From positions 10,365,724 through 10,429,723 of the forward strand of contig OU744736.1 of the NCBI GenBank assembly GCA_916613615.1: DNA of 64,000 bases. The letters run 5' to 3'. Positions 26,001 to 36,600 of this stretch are shown here, piece after piece. Under the pieces are notes generated by a model, which saw only the letters and a program-made list of their open reading frames with translations, was not told the DNA's origin and ran no database searches. Each line of letters opens with the position of its first letter. The first letter of the stretch is position 1. This stretch comes from Steromphala cineraria (Eukaryota; Mollusca; Gastropoda; Trochida; Trochidae). The position numbers and the translations under genes were made by a program.

Positions 26001-27695
26001 AGTGAATGAAGCATAAATAAAATCTGACTGAAATCTCATGTGCAATAGATGGCAATTTACAAGTTTAATTAATGCAGTTATGAACAGTTATATATCTCAC
26101 TTGCCACAAGGTTGGTAGTGTGACACATACGTATTTTATGTTTAGCAAGCTGAAACTATCACGTTCGTTTGGATGATATTTGGTAACTAACGTGTTAAAA
26201 CAATTTATATCATGGAATTGGAAGATAAGCTCCATATGCAATGACTCATGTGTTTCCACATTCTCTCCCCACAGAGGCAGCTCAGCCATACTTGCTAACT
26301 CAAGTATGACTGAACTGCCTCTGTGGGGGAGAGAATGGTATTTCCATAGATACTGCAAAAGTCTAAAGTTCATCTAAATGTATGAACCCTCAAGTATGAA
26401 GATTCGTTTAGTTAGCATGTATAGCAAAGAAGGTCACTGTTAAAGAGAGACTGTTTATCTTTCATAACATTTTATTTGGTTTTGATAAGTTACAAAATAT
26501 CTAATATGTTGACAGAAGTTCATATATGATCACTGGACTTGTAAATCTATCCATTTATGATTGATATCTCTATGATGCTTGATTTTATAAAAAATCTAAT
26601 AAATATCTAAAAAACGTGTAAAAGTCGAAATTATGCATCCAATTAACCGACCTATTAGTTACAATAATTATTAACACCTATCGAATCGAATATATCTTCC
26701 TGCCTGCTGTTGATAGGTTTCAGAATTACGTTTGGCGAAATAGCGCGCACCACTTGATCCACATACTCTGTGTCGCCTTAAACTCGTGTTTCAATGGATA
26801 TGCCTAGTGCATACTACTTCCTGATAGAATCACTCTGCATTCATGTGTCCATTGAACCACTAAAGTCGAATTCATATTGTCCTCAATGGGTTATATAAAG
26901 AGACCGTGGCGATCGGGATTGGCATCAAGTTTAGTGACCCTAGCATGTAAAGTATAGGGGGATGGCCTCCGCACAAAACTACTTTCCAAGCCAATGGTTG
27001 AGTCGCAATACATCAAATATACCTTATAAGCTCCATACACACGGGTTATATAAAGAGTTCGTGTTCTATATCAAGTCGAGTGACACTAGCACGGCATGTA
27101 AAGTATAGGGTCTGGCCTCTGCATAAAACTACTTCACAAAATGTCTGAGACGTGTATCAACATATACATCAAATATATCTTACAATCAAATGTAAAATGC
27201 ATGGTATATAATTATATGCATATTAAGTTTAGTGAATTTAGCATCAATAAGATATGGTCCGGATAAATTGTGATATTAATAATGATGATAGGATGCTTGT
27301 TGGCGCTAAACTCCACATCGAATGTTTTCAACAGTTTCTTCAAAGTGCTAAATGAGTCTAGATCTTTCAAGAGAAGAGAGTTCCATGCCTAAGAAGTGAG
27401 AAGGGGTGGCCGGCACATTTAGTCTGCAAGTGGATCCTAGCCAGCCTGAGATTTGTGGTTGCTTTTGACTGTTTGATATCAGTGTGGGCTATCTCTTGAA
27501 TGGTGCTATAAACCCACCTTAATCTACAAAGTGTGGATATTAAAGCTGTATAAAATTTATTTTGTTTGTTCCTAAACTAAGTATATATATACTTACCTCA
27601 GGAGTAAGAACATTCTCTAGAACAAATGCCAACTTTTCCTCACATCCAGTTGGTAGTTGCAGCTCTCTACGGACAATTTCAGTGTGGGTTGCCAT
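17038..27695 (-). CDS. Prolyl-4-hydroxylase-like Fe(II)/2-oxoglutarate dioxygenase, paralog 1
   Basis: Coding exons on the minus strand are 27695-27597, 25487-25417, 20655-20515, 19722-19608, 18799-18727 and 17141-17038 (stop TAG at 17040-17038), giving 200 residues. All splice sites are GT/AG and phases match the two paralogs on the plus strand. The C-terminal half is a P4Hc-type double-stranded beta-helix domain. The iron ligands are His119 and Asp121 (KPHFDG) and His178 (LHEGSEL), and the 2-oxoglutarate-binding Lys188 lies in GRKYAVRTDVMF. The ten-residue gap from distal His to Lys equals that of collagen P4H. No signal peptide or KDEL-like retention signal is visible, so a cytosolic enzyme is inferred. 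The substrate is unknown. The start ATG follows an acceptor (cttaatag/gtATGG), with a non-coding exon upstream. Intron 2 contains two Tc1 copies and intron 5 a long minisatellite. The frame is intact. Confidence 0.87.
17147..17790 (-). repeat. 31-bp minisatellite next to the last exon of paralog 1
   Basis: About 20 direct copies of a unit which, in gene sense, reads gcagcgtgatatatgaaat followed by aaccaatggatta. The array ends only a few bases before the AG of the exon 6 acceptor. The last unit (gaaataaccaatgga) runs into tgttgcag, so the splice acceptor region is built from repeat sequence. Repeated short open frames on the plus strand are artefacts of the array. Confidence 0.88.
18440..18612. 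repeat. Foldback element, 68-bp arms, intron 5 of paralog 1
   Basis: The left arm begins aagaaatagagtagcccta and the right arm ends tagggctactctatttctt. They are inverted copies over 68 bases with one mismatch visible. The centre holds a small inner hairpin (gaggccgaaggccg). No coding capacity. This looks like a recent foldback/MITE insertion. Confidence 0.8.
18955..19192. mobile_element. TTAA-flanked MITE, copy 1 (intron 4 of paralog 1)
   Basis: The ends AAAGGGACAGTAGCACGTTT and aaacgtgctactgcctcttt (inverted) are bordered by TTAA on both sides (18958-18961 and 19186-19189). The internal sequence matches the element at 41504-41868 (ggaatcgca.ggctaaactttac, ttactgctccatttagttta). TTAA borders suggest piggyBac-type targeting, though the termini are not canonical. 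Confidence 0.7.
20841..22363 (+). mobile_element. Tc1-family DNA transposon, copy 1
   Basis: 1,523 bp, flanked by TA (20839-20840 and 22364-22365). Inverted termini of about 28 bp share aact, then gtccaaaagaa and gtatacca. The homologous intron of paralog A at about 35575-35580 has a single TA (cagtcaTATGaacg) and no insert, which is a natural empty site. It lies in intron 2 of paralog 1, opposite to that gene's transcription. Confidence 0.9.
21115..22095 (+). pseudogene. Tc1 transposase, frameshifted (copy 1)
   Basis: DDE transposase relic. The N-terminal helix-turn-helix region is read in the frame from 21137 (HIARTFGCTRVCITRLFRRL), followed by a Gln/Thr-rich GQTGQTGQT linker and a second helix-turn-helix. 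The first catalytic Asp is in VLFSDESRF. After YRRAGEG the frame hits TAG at 21601-21603 and the remainder is read in another frame from about 21592 to the stop after TRY (22093-22095). The second Asp is in FFRHDNARPHTA and the Glu in DMNSIEHLW, with exactly 34 residues between, so this is DD34E (Tc1). A possible upstream ATG at 21115 is in a third frame. The protein cannot be made intact. Confidence 0.88.
22861..24366 (+). mobile_element. Tc1-family DNA transposon, copy 2
   Basis: 1,506 bp, with the same termini and TA borders (22859-22860 and 24367-24368) as copy 1. It is embedded in the second unit of the 2-kb tandem duplication, so its position derives from duplication, not insertion. Confidence 0.88.
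23135..24098 (+). pseudogene. Tc1 transposase, frameshifted (copy 2)
   Basis: It carries the same frameshift as copy 1 after the first catalytic Asp region. In addition, 17 bp are lost around 23468-23478, so the N-terminal frame ends early (RLPRNVTST-stop). The Met codon that opens the HTH frame in copy 1 (21137) is ttg here (23157). The C-terminal part with HDNARPHTA and SIEHLW is intact to the stop at 24096-24098. The shared frameshift means the source was already dead before the duplication. Confidence 0.85.
26259..26337 (-). repeat. 79-nt near-perfect hairpin in intron 1 of paralog 1
   Basis: The arms cattctctccccacagaggc and its inverted partner ending ggggagagaatg pair over about 36 bases around a 6-nt loop. 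The two internal differences would be C/A mismatches if the plus strand is transcribed, but G-U wobble pairs on the minus strand, which is the strand of the host intron. The size suits an RNA precursor, but the near-perfect pairing is also what a small foldback transposon would show. Confidence 0.55.
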
Positions 27696-27754
27696 ACCTA
27701 TTAAGACAAGAATAGAGATGCATAATTACTAGGGAATTAACGTAAAAACTCTAA

Positions 27755-28660
27755 TACAAATCCAAGGATTGAGCCAAGGAGTGAACCAAGGATTGATCCA
27801 AGGATTTAACCAAGCATTGTTCAAGGATTGATCCAAGGATTGTTGCAGGATTGATCCAATGATTGAACCAAGGAATAGGCCAAGGATTGAACTAAGGAAT
27901 AGGCCAAGGATTGAACTAAGGATTGATCCACGGATTTAACTAAGGATTAAGCCGAGGATTGATCCACGTATATAGATCCACGAATTTAACCAAGGATTGT
28001 TCAAGGATTGAACAAAAGATTGTTCAAGGATTGATCCAATGATTGAACCAAGGAATAGGCCAAGGATTGAACTAAGGATTGATCCACGGATTAAACTAAG
28101 GATTGAGCCGAGGATTGATCCACGTATAGATCCACGGATTTAACCAAGGATTGTTCAAGGATTGATCCAAGGATTGAACCAAGGAATAGGCCAAGGATTG
28201 ATCCAAGGATTGATCCACCGATTGATTAAATGATTGAACCAAGGAATAGGCCAAGGATTGAGGGATTGAGCCAAGTATTGATCCACGTATTAAACCAAGG
28301 ATTGTTCAAGGATTGATCCAAGGAGTGAACCTAGGAAGAGGCCAAGGATTGATCCACGGATTGATTCAATGATTGAACCAATGATTGATCCAAGGATTGA
28401 TCCAATGATTGACTCAATGATTGAACCAATGATTGATCCAAGGATCGAACCAATGATTGATCCAATGATTGAACCAAGGATTGATCCAATGATTGAACCA
28501 ATGAATGATCCAATGATTGAACCAAGGATTGATCCAATGATTGATCCAAGGATTGAACCAATGATTGATCCAAGGATTGAACCAATGATTGAGCCGAGGA
28601 TTGAATCAAGGATTGATCCAATGATTGATCCAATTAAGGATTGATCCTAGGATTGTAATG
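27755..28660. repeat. 12-bp minisatellite (aaggattgatcc) in the 5' intron of paralog 1
   Basis: Some 70 direct copies of a 12-base unit with variants aaggattgaacc and aatgattgatcc. It is interspersed with gaataggcc words on the left and more regular on the right (28360-28640). Because 12 is a multiple of three, the array stays open in several frames on both strands (repeating DQSL or MIDP peptides), which I do not regard as coding. It lies between the non-coding first exon and the ATG exon. The homologous intron of paralog A is about half as long and lacks it. Confidence 0.85.
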
Positions 28661-29033
28661 CCGAATCAAGTGTTTTTCACATTCAACTTCTCATTGTTGT
28701 TTTTAAAAAAGTGGGCGCTCTTCTTTTATCAAATTGTTGAATATGAATCATCACAATTGTTACCCCCAGTGTTTCAATTTTATAGTATAATCACCATAAA
28801 CATGTACTATTAACAATATAAGTATAACCTGGAATTTCCCCTTGAATATCGTATCTATAAAAATATAACGACAGGAATGTCCCTTCAACCGTTGAATACT
28901 GATTCAACTGACAACACAGCTGGGTTGACTAAATAGGAAATGAATATTCTCATGTTAACATGGCAGCCACATAATATTATTGGATAATGTCACAAAGATC
29001 CAAAGGCATAACCCGTGAAATATAAAGACATAC

Positions 29034-29217
29034 CTTGATTGTTACTTGTTGAGACCTTGATATGATATGATGTTTATCAACCAGGCTGATACACAAATAA
29101 GGCGAACATATTACCTATTGGCATTTATACTTTACATGACAATGATAATATCCCGTTATTTATTTTTAACACAGACTAGCCCATGACTCGAGCAATATCA
29201 TTGGCCAATTGACGTCA
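29034..29217 (-). promoter_or_regulatory. Promoter module and non-coding first exon of paralog 1
   Basis: On the minus strand, TGACGTCA (29210-29217 region), CCAAT five bases later and ATTGCTC follow in order. Next comes conserved sequence ending in a donor caatcaag/gtatgtc at 29034. The same blocks in the same order stand in front of paralogs A and B. The position matching the TATAAA of paralog A reads gataaa here. The transcription start is not directly visible. Confidence 0.55.
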
Positions 29218-29259
29218 TATCTGACGGGGCTCTTTTTGAAACGCGAAGAAATCATTTCT

Positions 29260-32200
29260 ATAACCCAATTGTTATGCTAATCGTATAAGGCAATCATTTA
29301 AGTTACTCATGCACTTATTCGTTAAAATAACTTAGTCAAATTCAGGTTTGAATCAAAATTAAGATTATATTGTTATTGTGACGTTTGCTTTACATACTTG
29401 TAGACACAATACAGGTAGCATAATATCATTTAACCATATTGACTCAATTTTAAACCGTTTTTACTTTAAACAAATGCAGACTGTCGTTTCACTTTTGAAA
29501 TCACGAAGACGTTTTTGAATGTTTAATATGTGTATACTTTACTTTAATGAATACCATTCACTAAGTTTTGATAATTTTGAAATAGGAAAAATATGATTGA
29601 ACCCGACGAGATCAAAAGCAATGACAGTGTTTCCGTTTTTATAATCATGAGTCACGATTCCTTATATAATATGTTGATGGGTACTAAAATATGATCCGGA
29701 AGGTAAATCGTTTTTAAAGGATAGTCAGGCCATGTGTTGACCTCACAAAATCAATATCATTCATAGGTGTCCCCGAGCAATTCGACATGAAATGAATCCT
29801 TTGAAATATTTTCAATAATAGCGCCGGCAGAACAATGCATCTGAAAGACTTGCATGTTCATATTGAGCAATCGTATGCTGCTTTCAAAGGGAAGCGTGAT
29901 TCATAACGTTTGACTGGAATAGGTGTTGTTCGTATTCAATTTCTATGAGAAAAACCTTGAGAACATTTTATGTTTATCCGTTTCACTGATATGTTGTTTA
30001 CGTGAGGTCATAGTGGTCTTTTAATGTCGCGCATGAGAAGTTTAATAACTCTAACACAATTAAACGCACTCCATGTTTAGACGTTAAACGTTTGTTTCAA
30101 AGGTTATCATGCTTTCTGCGAAAGTTCATTTTTAAATACTACTGTAATTTTTGAGGGCTTGATTTTTCCGGGAATCGAACTCAAGAGTTGGTGAGCACAA
30201 ACCGTCAGCAGTGACCGAGGCGTCACTTCAACCTCGTCAAAGCGTGAAACATCAAAATCATAAAAAAGATCGTTTCTTAGACAACTATTTTTTAAATTTC
30301 GATGACAAACACATCAACAGCAAATTTTAAAGTTGATACGACTTCTTCATAAACTTTTGTACTGTTTTATGATCATTTGTGACCATTAGTTATTGAGTAA
30401 ATGTACAATTTATTGGGGAGATATCGTCCCAAACGGTCTGTTACAGAACTTAGCAACCTTCACCAGTCCTTGAGTATAATATGTCTAACAACCCCTGAAA
30501 CAGTATATCTATATAGACCCATCAGGTCTACATTATTGATCTATAAAACAATTAGGTATAGTTCCCTACTGAAAGGAAGCACTAACCATATCAATCCCTA
30601 GACCAAATAAGCCCCCCAGAGAAAGTTTTTCAACAATATTGATTTTACAAACCTATACTTTCTTTTGCCGCATAGTTTGTTCTTATTAAACTCGTGAACG
30701 ATTTGATATCAAACTCGCCTTTGCTCGTTTGATACCAAATCATTAACTCGTTTGATAGAAAATAGTATTAAATGGAAGGTCTCTTAGTATCCTTTATTTC
30801 TCAAATTATGTTCAGCTTTACCAGTTTACACCATCATCCTATTCATCGTTATGCAGGGTAACATGTTTGGTCCCTTCCTCTTCTGTATTCACACGGACAT
30901 AAAGGTTCCCTCGCCTGAGCTCTGTATAATTGATAACAAGCGTAAACTAAATTCAAAATATCTGTATGACTACTGTGAACATTCACTAAGACGTGTCTGT
31001 CATACAGAATTAGTTCTACAAAGTGAAACGAACAAAAACATTTAAACGTTCTCTTTTACAGTCGACAACCGTTGCAGTCATGTAGACTCTTTGTTAAATA
31101 CGCTGGAAATCTAGAGGTTAGATATTTGAAAAACAATATTTGCAATTTCGAAAGTGTTACGACTCAATATACATCATTAAATCGCGAAACTATAAGCATT
31201 GATGTCAAAACATGAGACAATTAGAAACATGAATATAATTTGATGTGAATCCTAACCATCTTACTCTTTTATTTTGGTCTCGTTTCCTGAAATGAAACGA
31301 AATCATTGTAGCCGGGCAATACCGCTAGCACTGTGTGTTCCAACAGCTTACCAACTCGTTAGTCAAGGCCTACACTAACTTTTAGCGAAATTACATCTTA
31401 AACGCAGCTTTGTATTATCAGAATTGAAAGGCGTCGTGATCTAGACTTGATACAATAATGTAGACTCGATGAGTCTATATAGATATTGTTTCAGAGCTGT
31501 TACACACACTACATAAGGCCTGGTGAAGGATGCTCAGCTTCTCGTGCAGTCCCTTTAAGGCACAATCTCTCCGGTGAATTGTACATTCACTCAAAAACTC
31601 TTTATCGCAAATGACTACAATTGACACCAAAGTTATTAAAAAAAACTCATATCAACTCTAAAAATTGCTGTTCATGTTTTTTTCATCGAAATATAACGGT
31701 TGACTAAGAAACGATCATTTTTGTGATTTAGATATTTCACGCTTTATGACGAGGTTGAAGTTGCACCTGAGTGTAAGCTTATCAGTTTTGGAGTTCCTTT
31801 CTGACATGCAGCAAGCCCTGAACATGATGTTAGTATCTAAAATAAACTCTTGTAAATAGTTGTATACCAGACGTATAATCTTTGTTACAAACGTTTAAAC
31901 GTCTACGTCACGGAGTGCGTCAATTAGACTTATTCAAATCGCGTCTTCTACTGCGTTTTTATGATACGACCATTATGGCTTAACGTAACCAGCAAAACAG
32001 TTGAACGAAAAAAAATTCTAAAGGTTTTTCTCATAACATTTTAATACGAACAACACCGAGTCAGACGTTATGACGGTCTACGCTTCCATTTGAAAGCAGG
32101 CATTAAGATTGCTCAATACGAACAGGCAGGTGTCATTTATTCTTTCAGGTGTATTTCACTGCTGGTGGTATTATTGGAATATATCTCAAAGGATTCATTT

Positions 32201-32760
32201 CATGTCGAAACGTCGATGTAAAAGTGGTGACAGCTATGAATTGATCATTGTGATGTCAACAAATACTATGCGTTACCTACGAAAGCGATGTACTTTCCGG
32301 GTCCTAGTTTAGTACCTACCAACATATTACATAATCATTGTTTTTGATCTCTTGGGGTCGGTAACATTTTCCTATTTCAAAATTATCAAAACATATCATA
32401 AGGTATTTATGTCAGTCATTTGAAGAGTTAAGTAAGCACATTTTAGATATTGGGAAACGTCTATGCGAGTTCAAAAATGAAATGATAGTATACATTCGTT
32501 TAAAGTTAAAATGGTTTAAAATTGTGTCAATATGATAACATGATATTGTGTTACTTGTATTGTGTCAACAAGTATATAAAAGCAAACGTCACATAAACGA
32601 TATAATATTAACTTTGATTCAAACATGACTTTGACTTAGTTATTTTAACGGTACACGAGTACACGAGTAACATAAATTGTAGCCTTATACGATTAGCATA
32701 ACAATTAGCATAACAATTCTGCTATAGAAATGATTCTTCACGTATTACAAGGAACACCTC
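29260..32760. other. Divergent intergenic centre of the inverted duplication
   Basis: No gene is supported. The outer parts (29.26-30.34 kb and 31.66-32.76 kb) are inverted copies of each other with many small differences. The inner 1.3 kb is unmatched. Positions 31390-31500 hold a copy of the repeat ctagacttgatacaataat...gtctatatagatatt. A tRNA B-box-like word (agttcgattccc, minus strand, near 30172-30183) occurs without a convincing tRNA fold. Confidence 0.5.
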
Positions 32761-32788
32761 GTCAAATAAAATGCTTTTTGACTAACTA

Positions 32789-33057
32789 TGACGTCACTCG
32801 GCCAATGGGATTGCTCGAATCATGGGCTAGTGTGTGCTAAAATACATAACGGGATATTGTTATTGTCATTTAAAACATGATCGCCTTATTTATGCATCGG
32901 CGTGGTTGATCATCATATCATCAAAATAAATAACTGGGTATTATCATTGTCATCTAAAGTATAAATGCCAATAGGTAACATGTTCGCCTTATTTGTGTAT
33001 CAGCCTGGTTGATATAAACATCATATCATATCAAGATCTCAACAAGTGAAAACCAAG
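32789..33057 (+). promoter_or_regulatory. Promoter module and non-coding first exon of paralog A
   Basis: TGACGTCA (32789-32796) is followed after five bases by CCAAT (32802-32806) and then ggattgctcgaatcatggg. A TATAAA lies at 33013-33018. The conserved catatcatatcaagatctc segment leads to a donor accaag/gtacgt at 33057/33058. The TGACGTCA word is the consensus cAMP-response (CREB/ATF) element. Function is inferred from conservation in the three paralogs. Confidence 0.58.
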
Positions 33058-33689
33058 GTACGTCTAATATTTCACGAATTATGACTTTGGATCTTTGTAA
33101 TATTATCAGTTAATATTTTGTGACTGCCGTAGTAACATGGTTATTTGTTGATATACAATACAAGGGGGAATTAAAGTTGTAACATATATTGTAGCTAGAA
33201 CATGAGTGTACTGATTGCACAACCAAGTTGTAACATGTTACTGAGGGTAAAATGTGTTGATGATTTATGTTTGGCAATTTGATAAATAAGAGCACACGGC
33301 CATTCCAAAAACAACAGGAGTGAAGCTGTTCATCAGCTCTCGGATTTAAAACAGTCTTCTTACGGCATTACAAGACTTATATACATATTGCCTGAATATT
33401 CTATCAATAAACATTTTATATTTTCTAAAATGTTGGGACCGGAGGTCGATAGATTTTAATTAGATATGAATATGGCAAGATCTTTTCTTTATTAGCGAGA
33501 ACATCATTGAAAATGAAGTTGGATACGTCAAGGAGAGCAACTTTTGCATCTATACTTCTCATGGCGTTGAGACAATTTCTAACATAGCAAATGTGAACTA
33601 TAGATATCAATCCGTGGATTTGTATGACTTCTGTTCAGTTTAATCCCCATCATTACTTTGCTTTTTTTTCTATTCTCGTCTTAATAGAT

Positions 33690-36600
33690 ATGGCAACCCA
33701 AAAAGAAGTTGTCCGCAAGGAGCTGCAACTACCAACCGGATCCGAGGAAAAGTTGGCATTTGTTCTAGAGAATGTTCTTACTCCTGAGGTAAGTATATAT
33801 ATAGTAAGTTTAGGAACAAACGAAATCAATTTCATATAGCGTTGATATAAATGGTTTTATCAGGTATCTATATGTTTGATTCAATGATTCAAACGAATGG
33901 GATATGTTGATCTTGCTAAACACACACACATACCGACCCTTTTTCTTGTTTTTAAACCAAAATACAGGCAAAATGCGTGAACAACTTAACTTCTACAAGG
34001 GTTATTTATATTGATAACATCTTAGATTTTATAGATTTTTAAATTTCATAATTATTTTATTCCAATTCCAAAGATTATGACCAAAAATAACATCGAAAAA
34101 GCTGTTTTTTGACCCCTCGTGTATTTGAACAGTCATACAATTATAAGTATTATACTTTGATGTTTGAAATTGTGAGTACTTCTTCACAACTGATGTGCCT
34201 ATCACAAGGGCTCGTAGTCGCATTTAATTGACAACAGGGTTTTGTTTTGTACTCTTTTGAAAAGTTGGTATCGTTTTTTTGCCCCTGAGTGTATGCATGG
34301 TTCAAAACTGTATTAATTGAGATGTTATAATTGTAATTGTAAGTAAATTATCTGTCTGTCTGTCTGTCTGTCTGTAATTGTTGCACATGTGATTTCAGTC
34401 AGATTTAATGTGATGACTTATGATCTCAAAGTCTATATCTGTCTCTGGATATAGACAGTCAGACGATTTTTAAAGATGTTTTGAATTTTGTTTAACATAC
34501 AATGTAAATAATTAATTTTACTTCCCTTTATTCTAAAATGATCTACATGTTTATAACAGGAATGCAATGCGTACATAGAAGAGACGGAGAAGAGAGGGTT
34601 TGAGATGGCTACTATCTATGCCGAGGAAGGGTAAGAAGACTGGAATTATTTTATAAATGAACGGTATTGCGAGAGGATATTTTTAGAAGTGTCCCGTAAA
34701 GAACTTATCTGATTGATGCAATTCAGTTCAACAAAAGTTTGACCAATATTGAGTATTCGATGCATTATTGTTAGTGTTGCACGTATCTACGCCGTATCCT
34801 TATGGCATTAGAAATATTATACTTTAATTTATAATTACTATTAGTTTGGCATGCAAGATCATATTAACTAAAATGAGATATGTATCTTATAATTAACTTT
34901 ACGAAATTAGAAATATAATATTTTAATCTATAGCTAGATATAACAGATTTGTATCATATTATCTGAATGATATTTATGCATCTACTAATGAACTATTTTA
35001 CTTTAATCCATAGTTGGACATGCAAGTTTTGTATCCATAGGTTATTTCTAAAATGAAAAATGTAACTACTCATTAACTTAACGACATTAGAACTATTTTA
35101 ATATATTATCTAAATTAGAACTACTTTAATATATTATCTAACATGGGAAATGTGACTAAAATATTATCATAATTCTACGGAATCACGTGGTCCGTATTCT
35201 CAATATAATTTCTAAAGAACACAGTATAAAAACATTTTTGTGTAAAAAGTTGGATTTAATAGATGATTGATGAAATAAAATAAAGCAAAAACTTATTTTA
35301 TGATTTACATGAGAACACACTGGTTATAGTCCCAGCTGGCACATGACAAGAAGTAGTCAGGTTTCGGTTTGTGAAGCATACAGATTTGACTATTGAAATA
35401 ATGTGAAGAATCAAAGATAAAAAAAACATGATTTGACCTGAATTTATTCAAATAGATACTTTTATACCGAATTGACTTTCTTGACAGTCATATGAATGAT
35501 GAATAAGAATAGATTATGATTTAAAATGAATTTATTTTAATAGATAATTGCATACTGTTGACTTTGTTTACAGTCATATGAACGATGAATAAACAGAGAA
35601 AACTAAATTAAACTGAATAGATATATTTTTACTGATTTGACCTTTTTGACAATAAAATAAAATGATGAATAAACAGAGGAAATTATTTGAACTTGATCTA
35701 TATTTAGATGTGCCACTCGTGAAATATAAACTTTTCCTCACTCGATGAGAAAAACATGGTATTTGTCAAGAAACACAAATATTCTATTTATTTCATGATC
35801 TCTAACAAAATTGCATTTACTAGTGACTGATAACACGGTTTATTTTCATTGATAGATCTCGGTATTTCCCTGCAAATCATATAATAAAAAGAGATACTTT
35901 TCACGACCTTTATATCACTGACTATTTGCAATGCCCCCCTCTGCTCCACAGTTCCATCAGGGCCCCGGAAGTCCGCAACAATTTTCGATGTCTCTGGTTC
36001 TCTGATGAAGAGGCTGGCAAGATCTGGGCACGAATCAAAGATTTTGTACCTGTGGAGTTCAGGAAGAGAAAAGCTATCGGCTTAAATGACAGGTAAAAGT
36101 CTCATTTGATACATTATTGCTTTGGGGGTCCAGAGACCCCAAAGTTATGTTACATTTAATATTGAAAACTAATGGCAGAAGTTTCTCTCTATAATAATCT
36201 TTGAAACTTCAAAGAGAAGTTTCAGCCAATGATATTTGTTTTAAGCATATCCTGGTATTTCGAACGACCAATTGACAGAGCTGTAGCAAATTTATACCAC
36301 GTGACCATGTGGGTGGTACGAAATAATTGGCAAGCTTTAATCTGGAAACTGATTATTATAATAATGCTATGATGTAAAATATAAAATAATAATAATAATG
36401 TAAAATATATCGTAAATTTTCAAAAATATATGGATGAGCGTTTACACCCTTAATAAATATCAATTTTGCATACGAATGTGAGCTGTTTTGTAGTTAATCT
36501 GTGTATTTTTTTTCATTCCACATTCGGAAACGACATTCCATTTTTGTATCAACTAGGAATTCGGTTCCTTCGATTTATGTTACTATAACGCGAGCGCTGA

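Noticed and set aside
28331..28644. Open frames of 91-100 codons on both strands (MIDPMIEP and DQSLVQSL repeats)
   Set aside because: They follow entirely from a 12-bp repeat lacking stops in these frames. There is no start context, splice site or domain.
30160..30240. Possible tRNA or tRNA-derived SINE on the minus strand (agttcgattccc)
   Set aside because: Only a B-box-like word is present. No convincing A box, acceptor stem or anticodon arm could be drawn, and the mirrored copy near 31.75 kb is diverged.
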